Shown here: positions 16,728 to 24,652 of the stretch, one piece after another
Layout of the letters: each line of letters opens with the position of its first letter
Numbering within the stretch: the stretch's first letter is position 1
Assembly: GCA_040255405.1 (NCBI GenBank)
Contig: JBDZUX010000001.1
Span: forward strand, 147,208-211,207
Direction: 5' to 3'
Length of the DNA stretch: 64,000 bases
Source: 66-474 sp040255405
Lineage (GTDB): Bacteria > Pseudomonadota > Gammaproteobacteria > Xanthomonadales > Rhodanobacteraceae
Translations under genes and position numbers: made by a program
Notes under the pieces: generated by a model
Told to the model about the DNA's origin: nothing
Database searches by the model: none
Seen by the model: the letters and a program-made list of their open reading frames with translations, nothing else

Positions 16728-17002
16728 GGCACCGCGGGCTTCAGGTGCAGCGGCGGCAACGCCGGATCGGCTGCAGGTTCCGGAGGCGAACGCAACATCT
16801 CGACGAGTTCCCGTACCACCGGCGCGGCTGCTTCGACCGCGATGTCGGGTACGCTCACGGTCAGGAAGTCCCGCGCAGGCAACTGGCCCATTCCCCCGAT
16901 CAGGTATTCGCCGTTGACGAACGCCGGGATGCCGGCCTGCTCCAGCGCGTCCTTCACGAGGTGCGCATCGACGATGCCTTCGGCACGATAAACGATTCGC
17001 AT
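16724..17002 (-). CDS. DUF2007 domain-containing protein
   Basis: A 92-residue protein with the DUF2007 (putative signal-transducing, PF09413) fold: MRIVYRAEGIVDAHLVKDAL, then LEQAGIPAFVNGEYLIGGMGQLP, with V-x-V-P-D-x-A-x-E-A-x-x-V motifs afterwards. The domain resembles a small ferredoxin-like module that sits next to varied enzymes; no biochemical function is established. The ATG has GGAG just upstream. The stop codon overlaps the TTG start of apt, so the two are probably translated together. Confidence 0.85.
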   Translation of the reverse strand: MRIVYRAEGIVDAHLVKDALEQAGIPAFVNGEYLIGGMGQLPARDFLTVSVPDIAVEAAAPVVRELVEMLRSPPEPAADPALPPLHLKPAVP

Positions 17003-17082
17003 GGCTCCAACCTAGCACAGGGGAAGCGTTTTCCCCAACGCATCATTACACTTTCCGGTTTGAACCTGGCTGGATCTACCCC

Positions 17083-18816
17083 ATGGCGGACGAACCTGCC
17101 CCCGTCGTCACCAATTTCATCCGGCAGATCGTGCTGGCCGACCGGGCCTCGGGCAAACACGGCGGCCGGGTCGCCACGCGCTTCCCGCCGGAACCGAACG
17201 GCCATTTGCACCTCGGCCACGCCAAGGCGATCTGCCTCGACTTCGGGATCGCGCGTGAATTCGGCGGCACCTGCAACCTGCGCCTCGACGACACCAATCC
17301 CGGCAAGGAAGACCCGGCGTTCGTCGAAGGCATCAAGGATTCCGTGCGTTGGCTCGGTTTCGAATGGAGCGAGCTGCGCCACGCCTCGGACTACTTCGAG
17401 GTGTTCTATCGCGCCGCGCTGAAACTGGTGGAGGACGGCAAGGCCTACGTAGACGACCTCGATGCCGAGCAGGTGCGCGAATTTCGCGGCACGCTGACCG
17501 AGCCCGGCCGTGATTCGCCGTACCGCGATCGTTCGGTCGAAGCGAACCTCGACCTGTTCCGCCGCATGCGCGCCGGCGAGTTCGCCGACGGCTCGCGCAC
17601 GCTGCGCGCCAAGATCGACATGGCATCCGGCAACATCAACCTGCGCGATCCGGCGTTGTACCGCATCCGGAAAGTGACCCACCAGAACACCGGCGATGCG
17701 TGGCCGATCTACCCGATGTACGACTTCGCGCATTCGCTTTCGGATGCCCTGGAAGGCATCACCCATTCATTCTGCACGCTGGAATTCGAGGATCACCGCC
17801 CGCTGTACGACTGGTGCGTCGACAACGTGGATTTTCCGAACCACCCGGATCTATGGCAGCCGCTGGTCGAGAAGGGTTTGCCGACGGCACCGTCGAAACC
17901 GCGCCAGATCGAATTCGCGCGCGGCAATCTCTCGTACACCGTGATGAGCAAGCGCAAGCTGCTGGAGTTGGTGACCGGCGGCCGCGTGGACGGCTGGGAC
18001 GATCCGCGGATGCCGACACTGGCCGGCGTGCGCCGGCGTGGCTTCACCGCTGCGGCGATCCGCCTGTTCTGGGAACGCGCCGGGCTTTCCAAGCAGAACA
18101 GTGTGATCGATTACGGCGTACTCGAGAATTGCGTGCGCGAAGACCTGGATGCGCATGCGCCGCGCCGGATGGCGGTGCTGGATCCGCTGAAACTCGTGAT
18201 CACCAACCTGCCGGATGGCCACGAGGAGACATTGACGTTCCCGAACCACCCCAAGGACGAATCGTTCGGCGCGCGCAAAGTGCCGTTTGCGCGCGATGTA
18301 TGGATTGAGCGCGAAGATTTCGCCGAACTGCCGCCCAAGGGTTTCAAACGCATGGTGCCGGGCGGCGAAGTGCGCCTGCGCGGCGTCGGCATCGTGCGCT
18401 GCGATGAAGTGATCAAGGACTCATCGGGCAGTGTCTCGGAGCTTCGCGGCACGCTCGACCCCGCATCACGCCATGGGATGGAAGGCGCCAATCGCAAGGT
18501 CAAGGGCACCATCCACTGGGTCAGCGCGAAGCACGCGATCGAAGCCGAGGTGCGTCTGTACGACCGACTGTTCGATACCGCCGATCCCGATGACGACGCG
18601 GACGGCAAGACCTGGCTGGATCACTTGAACCCGAACTCGCGCCGCAGCGTGCGCGTGCAACTGGAACCGTCATTGCGCGATGCCGCGCCCGAACAACACT
18701 TCCAGTTCGAGCGCACCGGCTACTTCGTCGCCGACCGCCACGATCATTCGAGCGGCCGGCCCGTGTTCAATCGGGCGGTAACCTTGCGCGACACGTGGAC
18801 GCAGGGCGGGCGCTGA
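17083..18816 (+). CDS. glnS: Glutamine--tRNA ligase
   Basis: A 577-residue class I glutaminyl-tRNA synthetase. The ATP-site motif is FPPEPNGHLHLGHAKAI (residues 34-50) and the KMSKS-equivalent is VMSKRKL (from residue 287). NLRLDDTNPGKED and the beta-barrel anticodon-binding C-terminus (RVQLEPSL near the end) match GlnRS rather than bacterial GluRS. Size is normal (about 550-580). A dedicated GlnRS means Gln-tRNA need not be made by amidotransferase; compare the AspRS finding. It is divergent from the apt/DUF2007 pair. Confidence 0.95.
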   Translation: MADEPAPVVTNFIRQIVLADRASGKHGGRVATRFPPEPNGHLHLGHAKAICLDFGIAREFGGTCNLRLDDTNPGKEDPAFVEGIKDSVRWLGFEWSELRHASDYFEVFYRAALKLVEDGKAYVDDLDAEQVREFRGTLTEPGRDSPYRDRSVEANLDLFRRMRAGEFADGSRTLRAKIDMASGNINLRDPALYRIRKVTHQNTGDAWPIYPMYDFAHSLSDALEGITHSFCTLEFEDHRPLYDWCVDNVDFPNHPDLWQPLVEKGLPTAPSKPRQIEFARGNLSYTVMSKRKLLELVTGGRVDGWDDPRMPTLAGVRRRGFTAAAIRLFWERAGLSKQNSVIDYGVLENCVREDLDAHAPRRMAVLDPLKLVITNLPDGHEETLTFPNHPKDESFGARKVPFARDVWIEREDFAELPPKGFKRMVPGGEVRLRGVGIVRCDEVIKDSSGSVSELRGTLDPASRHGMEGANRKVKGTIHWVSAKHAIEAEVRLYDRLFDTADPDDDADGKTWLDHLNPNSRRSVRVQLEPSLRDAAPEQHFQFERTGYFVADRHDHSSGRPVFNRAVTLRDTWTQGGR

Positions 18817-19105
18817 AATCCGCGGCAGGCTCCGCGTTCGCGCACTCGTCACGCCCGCTCGACGGATTGTTTACCTGAACCCGAACGCATCCTGAAGATC
18901 CGGAAGGCGGGCGCGGTCTGCGCGCCCGGCCCCAAAGCCAGCTTTCATGCGGCTTTCCCCCACCTCGCGCCCCTCCAACATGAACGCGCACGGTATCGGA
19001 TCCGCGCATCCGGGGCCGCGGTTAGCAGTCGGTCATTTTCCTGTTGCTACGTTCGATGCGCATCGTCGCCTTGACGCGCTGCGCCCGAAACAACAGGAGA
19101 ACACG
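18817..19105. other. Intergenic region between glnS and the BON gene
   Basis: About 290 bases without a gene-like frame. I see no clear terminator or repeat, apart from a strong ribosome-binding site (AGGAGA) next to the BON gene start. Confidence 0.5.
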
Positions 19106-19453
19106 ATGAGACATCCCCGCCACCTCGCCGCCATCGCTCTCGCCGTCGCCGTCAGCTTCGGAATGTCCACGGGCGTGGCACTGGCGGCGCAGCAAACCGC
19201 ACCGACGACCGAACATTCGTCCACTGCCGGCCAGGCCGTGAGCGATGCGTGGATCACCACCAAGGTGAAAAGCGAACTCGCCACCACCAAGGGCGTCAAG
19301 AGCATGGACGTGACGGTGAAAACCGTGGATGGCGTGGTGACCCTGACCGGCGTGCTGGCCACCGAGAACGCGGTCGACAAAGCCGTCGCCGCCGCGAAAA
19401 GCGTCAAGGGCGTGAAGGATGTCGACGCCGCCGGCCTGAAGTCCAGGAACTGA
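19106..19453 (+). CDS. Periplasmic BON-domain protein (OsmY-like)
   Basis: A 115-residue exported protein: signal peptide of about 28 residues ending ALA, then a single BON domain (AWITTKVKSELATTKGVKSM to the C-terminus, with the glycine-centred TVDGVVTLTGVL). Single-BON exported proteins resemble OsmY, which is induced by hyperosmotic and stationary-phase stress and acts in the periplasm. The start is supported by AGGAGA eight bases upstream. It is followed three bases later by the CsbD-like gene and then by DUF1328, a grouping that suggests a stress regulon. Confidence 0.82.
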   Translation: MRHPRHLAAIALAVAVSFGMSTGVALAAQQTAPTTEHSSTAGQAVSDAWITTKVKSELATTKGVKSMDVTVKTVDGVVTLTGVLATENAVDKAVAAAKSVKGVKDVDAAGLKSRN

Positions 19454-19456
19454 ATC

Positions 19457-19697
19457 ATGGCCGCCCTCGAACCGGCTGTGGAACCATCCAGGCTTGCCAC
19501 CGGCCATGACCGGATCAGGCAGGAGTGGATGGCGATCTCCGACAAACTGCGTCGTCGCTGGCGGAAGCTGACCGCCGATGACGTCCTCTTCCGCGATGGC
19601 GATGCGGAATACCTCGCGCGTGTCCTGCAGGACCGCTACGGGCGTGGATCGCCAGGAAGCGCGACTGCAAGTGCGCGAATTTGAGCAGGCGTTGTAG
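19457..19697 (+). pseudogene. CsbD-like stress protein, frameshifted near its end
   Basis: The open frame (19457-19684, 75 residues) resembles CsbD: DRIRQEWMAISDKLRRRWRK, then L-T-x-D-D and an LQDRYG motif. After that motif it diverges. Removing one base from GGG at 19640-19642 restores an expected CsbD ending (YGVDRQEARLQVREFEQAL, stop at 19695-19697). So the gene has a one-base insertion, either a true mutation or a sequence error. CsbD proteins are small, abundant stress proteins of unknown mechanism. It lies three bases after the BON gene, probably cotranscribed. Confidence 0.65.
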
Positions 19698-19866
19698 GGC
19701 CGGTGCGCGGACGCTCGCACGGAGTCGCGACGTCCGCACGCCGGTTTTGAATCCGGGAACGCCACGGCGTTTCCGGCGACTTCAAGGATGAAGCCGCGTC
19801 GACCGGGCCGTCCCCCTCCGCGCCCGGCCGGCATCCCGCCAAGTGTGCCGACACCGCGGGAATCCC

Positions 19867-19897
19867 TCCGGACAAGTGAAGGATCATCTTGTCCGGA
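19867..19897. promoter_or_regulatory. Strong hairpin without T-run upstream of the DUF1328 gene
   Basis: TCCGGACAAG and CTTGTCCGGA flank an 11-base spacer (10-bp perfect stem, extendable by one pair). It ends 86 bases before the DUF1328 start. It might be an operator, an mRNA structure or the 3' end of the BON-CsbD transcript. The rest of 19698-19983 shows no supported gene. Confidence 0.45.
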
Positions 19898-19983
19898 GCC
19901 TTGCATGAAGGCGTACAGGATCGAGGCGGGCGAGACGCGGTACGTGGCACCCACGCCAGTGCCCTGGCACAAGGAGAGTTCCG

Positions 19984-20148
19984 ATGCTTTATTACGCCGT
20001 CGTTTTCCTGATCATCGCGTTGATTGCGGGCTTCTTCGGATTTTTTGGTGTCGCCGGACTGGCAGGCGGCATCGCGAAGATCCTGTTCGTCATCTTCATC
20101 ATCCTGTTCATCGTGTCGCTGATTTTCGGGCGCCGCAGCCGGTTGTAA
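19984..20148 (+). CDS. DUF1328 small membrane protein (YtjA-like)
   Basis: A 54-residue protein, almost entirely hydrophobic: MLYYAVVFLIIALIAGFFGF, a glycine-rich turn, then a second helix ending in IFGRRSRL. Two membrane segments with the FFGFFGVAGLAGGIAKILFV pattern are characteristic of DUF1328. A good ribosome-binding site (AAGGAGAG) precedes the ATG. The function of the family is unknown; members are common next to stress genes such as the BON and CsbD genes just upstream. Confidence 0.85.
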   Translation: MLYYAVVFLIIALIAGFFGFFGVAGLAGGIAKILFVIFIILFIVSLIFGRRSRL

Positions 20149-20166
20149 ATCGCGCCCCCGCGCGCA

Positions 20167-20859
20167 TCAGGACTCGATGCCGAAGCGATCGCGCAAAGCC
20201 TTCTGCCCTTTGCGGGTGACGGCAAGCGTGCGGCTGTCGAGGTCGCGCAGCATCCAGCCACGCCGCAATACACTCGCGAGCAACGCCGCGCCAAGTGCAC
20301 CGGCAAGGTGCGGGCGGCGTTCACTCCAGTCCAGGCATCCGCAGGCGAAGCGCCGCCGCGCCGCTCGCGCCACGGACACATCGACATCCAGCTCCGACAA
20401 TCCTTCGACGCCCTTGTGCGTCACGTCGTAGCTGCCCTCGTCCGATCGCGACAACCAGCGCAGTTCGAAAAGGGAATCGTGCAACGCCACGGCAAGCCTG
20501 CCAGCCATGTGGTCGTAGCACGTGCGCGCGTTGCGCAGACGGTCCGGCGTGGCAGGTTCGAAAGGCGCGCTGGGCGCACCCGCAACCCGGATCAATGCCT
20601 CGATCGCCGCAGCCACGTTGGCGTCGTGCAGGCTGTAATAGCGATGCCGCCCCTGGGGCGTGACCTTGACCAGGTTTTGACCGGCCAGCTTGGCCAAATG
20701 GACGCTCGCAGTCGAGGGGCTCACCCCCGCGACGATCGCCAATTCCGTGCTCGTACGCGCGCAGCCGTCCAGCAACCGGCACAGCATCTGTGTCCTCGCG
20801 GGCTCCGCGATGGCCGCGGCCACGGCGGACAGGCGTGCATCGGCGTTACCAACATCCAT
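20167..20859 (-). CDS. ArsR-family winged-helix transcriptional regulator
   Basis: A 230-residue regulator. Residues about 10-95 form an ArsR-type winged helix: IAEPARTQMLCRLLDG, the recognition helix VSPSTASVHLAKLAGQNLV, and the wing QGRHRYYSLHD. The remaining 130 residues form an additional domain (with CYDHMAGRLAVAL and CGCLDWSERRPHLAG) found in a long ArsR subgroup, including cysteines that could sense metal or thiol stress. Divergent from the NIPSNAP gene (258 bases apart), which it may control. The DNA-binding fold is clear; the ligand is unknown. Confidence 0.85.
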   Translation of the reverse strand: MDVGNADARLSAVAAAIAEPARTQMLCRLLDGCARTSTELAIVAGVSPSTASVHLAKLAGQNLVKVTPQGRHRYYSLHDANVAAAIEALIRVAGAPSAPFEPATPDRLRNARTCYDHMAGRLAVALHDSLFELRWLSRSDEGSYDVTHKGVEGLSELDVDVSVARAARRRFACGCLDWSERRPHLAGALGAALLASVLRRGWMLRDLDSRTLAVTRKGQKALRDRFGIES

Positions 20860-21117
20860 GCTTTTACGGTAGTCGAAGTATCAGTGCCGTACAAGCGGCA
20901 GCATGGTGCGCGGTGGAAGCATCCTCCGTCCCGTCACCTTCGCGCCAGGCCCACACGCCGATGACAAAACCTGGCGAAGTACGAGACGCCCCACGATACG
21001 GCACGGGGTGGCTGCTCGGCGCCGGTGTCGTGGCGGCCGCCGTCGCCCCCTCGGCGTGCCCGCCGACATCCGTGCCCCACGCTGACCCACGTCCCTCCCA
21101 CAGCCGGAAGACCATGC

Positions 21118-21450
21118 ATGAACATCGTTTGCATCATCCGCTACGAAATCGATCCGCACCAACGTGATGCGTTCAAGGCCTACGCCGAAAACTGGGGCAA
21201 GATCATCCCCCGCTGCGGCGGCGACTTGATCGGCTATTTCCTGCCGTGGCAAGGCACCAACCACGTCGGCTGGGGGCTGATCGGATTCGAGAGCCTCGCC
21301 GCCTACGAGCGATACCAGGAGCGTTTGCGTCTGGACGCGGAAGGCCGACGAAATTTCGGGTTCGCGCATGACAAGCGCTTCATCCTGAAGGAAGAACGCA
21401 ACTTCGTCGAAGTCGTCGGCGGCACGTTCAACCTTCCGGCACTGCCCTGA
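21118..21450 (+). CDS. NIPSNAP family protein
   Basis: A 110-residue alpha/beta-barrel (dimeric ferredoxin-like) protein of the NIPSNAP family: MNIVCIIRYEIDPHQRDAF, AENWGKIIPRCGGDLIGYFLP, then FESLAAYERYQERL and FILKEERNFVE. Bacterial NIPSNAPs are small dimers of unclear function. The start at 21118 gives the family N-terminus. Divergence from an ArsR regulator suggests inducible expression. The TGA stop overlaps the ATG of the next possible ORF. Confidence 0.85.
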   Translation: MNIVCIIRYEIDPHQRDAFKAYAENWGKIIPRCGGDLIGYFLPWQGTNHVGWGLIGFESLAAYERYQERLRLDAEGRRNFGFAHDKRFILKEERNFVEVVGGTFNLPALP

Positions 21451-21794
21451 TGGCACGACCTGGCGATGAAAAAGACTACGATCGGCACGGACGGCGGCGG
21501 TTCGAACACGTGGGCGTCGCCGCCGCGGCGATTGTCTGCAATGCCGCGCACCATGGCCGGGAGGAGATCGCGCGTGACGCCGAAATTCCGGTCTCGCACC
21601 TTCCCGACGCTGCCACCGGCGCCCGCTCGCGGCCGGCAATCCATCGCCTGCAGACCATCGCGGTCTGCCCGCGATGTACCGGACTGCCGCTCGCGTTCGC
21701 CGTGCACGGAAATGAAGTATTCAAAAGGCGCGCATGCGCGACCCCGATGCAGCCTTGCACGCGCATGCCGCATCCGGGCGCAGCGGCAGCTTGA
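21450..21794 (+). CDS. Possible small ORF coupled to the NIPSNAP gene
   Basis: A 114-codon frame whose ATG overlaps the NIPSNAP stop (TGATG). Third-position GC is moderately high, as in real genes of this genome, and a CPRC pair sits near residue 78, but no family is recognisable. Competing frames on both strands are also open, so this stretch may be non-coding or a decayed gene. Its end is seven bases before the next gene. Confidence 0.3.
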   Translation: MARPGDEKDYDRHGRRRFEHVGVAAAAIVCNAAHHGREEIARDAEIPVSHLPDAATGARSRPAIHRLQTIAVCPRCTGLPLAFAVHGNEVFKRRACATPMQPCTRMPHPGAAAA

Positions 21795-21800
21795 TGCCGA

Positions 21801-22850
21801 ATGGCCGTGAATCTCTTTCGCTCAGCGCTGATCGCCCTCTCGGTGGTTGCCATGGGCGCCCGCGCGTCCTCGAGCGGACTCGACCCCAACGTGGTGTTCG
21901 ATCAGCCTTCGCCCTTCGCACGCAATGGCGAGCTGCTGCGACGCCTCGTCAGTCCATTGCAGGCGAGTCGCATCGAAGACAGGCTCGGCGACCGCACCCG
22001 GGGCCTTGACGCATCGCCGCTCGACCGCGCACAACAGCACTTCGCTTTGTATGTGCCGTCCGCACCACCGCCCGCGGCCGGCTATCGGTTGCTGGTGTTC
22101 GTTCCACCATGGAGCGATGCACGCGTCCCTCCGCAATGGCTCGGGGTCCTGGACCGAACCCGCACGATCTTCGTCACCGGCGCGCAATCCGGCAATGACG
22201 CGGACGTCCTCCGGCGCCGCGAACCACTGGCCCTGCTGGCGGCCTGGAACGTGATGCGACGCTACCACGTGGACCCCGGCCGCGTGTACATCGGCGGATT
22301 CTCGGGTGGAGCGCGCGTGGCCCTGCGGCTGGCACTCGGCTACCCCGAGGTATTCCGCGGCGCGCTGCTCGACGCCGGCAGCGACCCCATAGGCACGGCG
22401 CAGGTTCCACTGCCACCCGCAAGCACGCTCCACCGTTTCCAGCAGGCCTCGCGCATCGTGTTCGTCACCGGCGATGCCGACCACATCCGGCAAGCACAAC
22501 GCATGCGCGCCGGCACGGCGTTGCAGACCTGGTGCGCATTCAACATCGACGACATCAGGTTGCCGTACACCGCGCATGCGCTTGCCGACGCTTCCGGATT
22601 GGCCCGCGCGTTCGATTCGCTGTCAAAGCCGGTGATCCCCGACATCCAGCGCATCCAGGCATGCCGTGCCCGCAATCATGCCGCGCTGGCCGGCGATTTC
22701 CGGCGCGTTCAGGCACTCGTGCATGCCGGGCGCCTCGATGAAGCGGCGCACGCGCTCGATGCCGCCGATGCGCGCTACGGCGGCCTCGCCGCACCACGCA
22801 GCCTGGAGCTGCTGCAAGCGATCGAAGCACGCGCCGCGCCCCCTCGCTGA
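21801..22850 (+). CDS. Exported alpha/beta-hydrolase-like protein
   Basis: A 349-residue protein with a short signal peptide (about residues 1-22, ending ARA). A lipase-type nucleophile elbow, YIGGFSGGARVAL (GxSxG; about residues 163-175), lies after the RRYHVDPGRVYI strand, as in PHB-depolymerase/esterase-like hydrolases. A later FVTGDADH segment could carry the acid or histidine. The C-terminal 70 residues are helical (ACRARNHAALAGDFRRVQAL). Substrate unknown; a periplasmic esterase or peptidase is inferred. Confidence 0.65.
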   Translation: MAVNLFRSALIALSVVAMGARASSSGLDPNVVFDQPSPFARNGELLRRLVSPLQASRIEDRLGDRTRGLDASPLDRAQQHFALYVPSAPPPAAGYRLLVFVPPWSDARVPPQWLGVLDRTRTIFVTGAQSGNDADVLRRREPLALLAAWNVMRRYHVDPGRVYIGGFSGGARVALRLALGYPEVFRGALLDAGSDPIGTAQVPLPPASTLHRFQQASRIVFVTGDADHIRQAQRMRAGTALQTWCAFNIDDIRLPYTAHALADASGLARAFDSLSKPVIPDIQRIQACRARNHAALAGDFRRVQALVHAGRLDEAAHALDAADARYGGLAAPRSLELLQAIEARAAPPR

Positions 22851-22886
22851 CCGAATTTTCAGGTCGACCGTGCTAGCGTGGGGGCA

Positions 22887-23459
22887 ATGGACGAACACGG
22901 CGGAATGGATCATCGGTTTCCAACGCTACCCGCATGGATCGCGGAATCGGTTGATTCCTCCCGGATCTACCCGAACGCGGACGCGCGAATCGCGCTGGCG
23001 ATCCAGCTCGCGCGATCGAACGTCGATTACGCCAGCGGCGGCCCTTTCGGCGCCGCGATCTTCGATGCCATCGGTCGCGTGGTCGCGGTCGGCGTCAATC
23101 GCGTCGAATGGCTGAAGTCCTCATTGGCGCACGCGGAAATCGTCGCGCTGGCCAGCGCGCAACGAAAGCTGGGCCGCGCCCGTCTCGACGACGATGGCCG
23201 CCGCTATACGCTCGCGGCCAGTTCGCAGCCCTGTTGCCAGTGCTACGGCGCCATCGTGTGGGCCGGCGTCAGCGAACTGCTGGTCGCGGCACGCACGGAA
23301 GACACCGAGTCGCTGGCCGGATTCGACGAGGGCCCGCTGCCGACGGACTGGGCGGGCGAGCTGGAACGCCGTGGCATCCGGGTGTCGCGCGACCTGCGTC
23401 GCGACGATGCACGTGCGGTGCTCGCGGACTACGGCGCGCGCGGCGGCGCTCGTTATTGA
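22887..23459 (+). CDS. Nucleoside/nucleobase deaminase (CDA fold)
   Basis: A 190-residue zinc deaminase of the cytidine/guanine deaminase superfamily. The zinc motifs are AHAEIVAL (HAE, about residues 80-87) and SQPCCQCYGAIVWAG (PCxxC, about 113-127). GGPFGAAIFD (about 52-61) is the usual substrate-loop strand. It resembles guanine deaminase/tRNA-adenosine-deaminase-like proteins, but lacks features that would fix the substrate. The ATG at 22887 follows a G-rich ribosome-binding site; GTG 22878 and ATG 22905 are alternatives. Confidence 0.8.
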   Translation: MDEHGGMDHRFPTLPAWIAESVDSSRIYPNADARIALAIQLARSNVDYASGGPFGAAIFDAIGRVVAVGVNRVEWLKSSLAHAEIVALASAQRKLGRARLDDDGRRYTLAASSQPCCQCYGAIVWAGVSELLVAARTEDTESLAGFDEGPLPTDWAGELERRGIRVSRDLRRDDARAVLADYGARGGARY

Positions 23460-23543
23460 CTTGATCCAGATCAATCGGGGAAGCGCGTCGCGTCGGTCCG
23501 CCCGGACCGGCTATGCTTCCCGAATTTCGTTTGCCCCTCAGCC

Positions 23544-24239
23544 ATGAGTCGATTGCGCGCCTTTGTTCCGCTGGTGATCCTGATCGCGATCGGGGTGGCG
23601 GTCAGCGCGAGCGGGATGCTGGAACAGCTTTCCCCGCACCACATCATGGCCCAGCAGGCAAACTGGGCGCGGGAGATCGCGGCGCATCCCGTGCTGACCT
23701 ATGTGGTGTACGTCGCAGTGCTGACGCTCTCGATCGCGACCGCATTGCCCGGCCCGCTGTTCATCATCATCGCCGGAGGGATGCTGTTCGGAATGGGGCC
23801 CGCGATCGGGCTGTCGCTGGTGGGGGAACTGGTCGGGTCGCTGATGCTGTTCTACGCCGCGCGACACGCCTTCGGCGCGGGCAAACGTCCGCCGCCGAAA
23901 TTCGTGGAACGCGTGCGGGACGGCTACCAGGCCAATCCCGTCTCGTACACCCTGTTCCTGCGCCTGGTGCCGCTGTTCCCGTTCGGTGGCATCACTGTCG
24001 CACTGGCATGGCTGCGGTGCCCGGTGTGGCTGTTCACGCTGGCCACCGCATTCGGCGGCGTGATCATGCTGGTATTCGAAACCGCAATCGGCGCCGGCCT
24101 CGCTCAGTCCATTGCGGAGGGGCAAGGCCTGACCCCTAGCCTGATCACGGAACCGCATATCTGGCTGCCGCTGGTCGGGCTGGGGCTGCTGGCACTGGTG
24201 CCGGTCGCGGTGAAACGCTTCCGATCCGGCAATGACTGA
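23544..24239 (+). CDS. VTT-domain (TVP38/TMEM64) membrane protein
   Basis: A 231-residue integral membrane protein. After an N-terminal helix (VPLVILIAIGVAVSA) comes the VTT/SNARE-associated domain: ATALPGPLFIIIAGGMLFG, GLSLVGELVGSLMLFYAARH, then the typical FLRLVPLFPFGGITVALA with its reentrant Pro-Gly-rich segment. DedA/TVP38 proteins are linked to lipid scrambling or undecaprenyl phosphate transport and to envelope proton balance; the substrate here is unknown. It ends nine bases before the oppositely oriented DUF883-like gene. Confidence 0.85.
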   Translation: MSRLRAFVPLVILIAIGVAVSASGMLEQLSPHHIMAQQANWAREIAAHPVLTYVVYVAVLTLSIATALPGPLFIIIAGGMLFGMGPAIGLSLVGELVGSLMLFYAARHAFGAGKRPPPKFVERVRDGYQANPVSYTLFLRLVPLFPFGGITVALAWLRCPVWLFTLATAFGGVIMLVFETAIGAGLAQSIAEGQGLTPSLITEPHIWLPLVGLGLLALVPVAVKRFRSGND

Positions 24240-24247
24240 CGCCCCGG

Positions 24248-24511
24248 TCAATCGGGACGCGTGGCCCAAAACGCCAAGCCGGTGATGAGGCAAGCCGCCG
24301 CCGCGCTCAGCAGCGCGGTTTCGACCGGCCGACGATGCACGAAACCGCTGACCTGGCCGCCGGCGCGTTGCGCGCCCCGCCAAGCCTTGCTCGCCATCTC
24401 CTGACCCTGGTCGGCGACCAGATTGGCGCCGTGCCGCATGTGCTCCTTCGCGCTGGTCATCGCTTCCGCTCCATTCTGCATGGCCGTCCTTCCTTCTTCC
24501 GTGACGTTCAT
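24248..24511 (-). CDS. DUF883/ElaB-like membrane-anchored protein
   Basis: An 87-residue protein: an amphipathic helical N-terminal part (MTSAKEHMRHGANLVADQGQ and following) with an RRPVETALLSAAAACLITG membrane helix at the C-terminus. This layout, with a basic residue pair before the final helix, matches ElaB/YqjD/DUF883 proteins, which anchor ribosomes or respond to stationary phase in E. coli. The ATG at 24511 has GGAG seven bases upstream. The family call rests on architecture. Confidence 0.65.
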   Translation of the reverse strand: MNVTEEGRTAMQNGAEAMTSAKEHMRHGANLVADQGQEMASKAWRGAQRAGGQVSGFVHRRPVETALLSAAAACLITGLAFWATRPD

Positions 24512-24652
24512 CGGGGTGCTCCGCTGCAAAGCCCTATCCTAAACCGCAGATACCGCGGCGGGGTTAATGGAGCACAACGGCCATGCCGCACGCGCACGGA
24601 CGCGGTGCCGTGGAACCACTATGCTTGATCCATCCTTTCCGATTCCACGACG

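Noticed and set aside
21466..21810. A second plus-strand frame starting MKKTTIG
   Set aside because: Overlaps the better candidate at 21450 and is serine/arginine/proline-rich without a family; likely chance.
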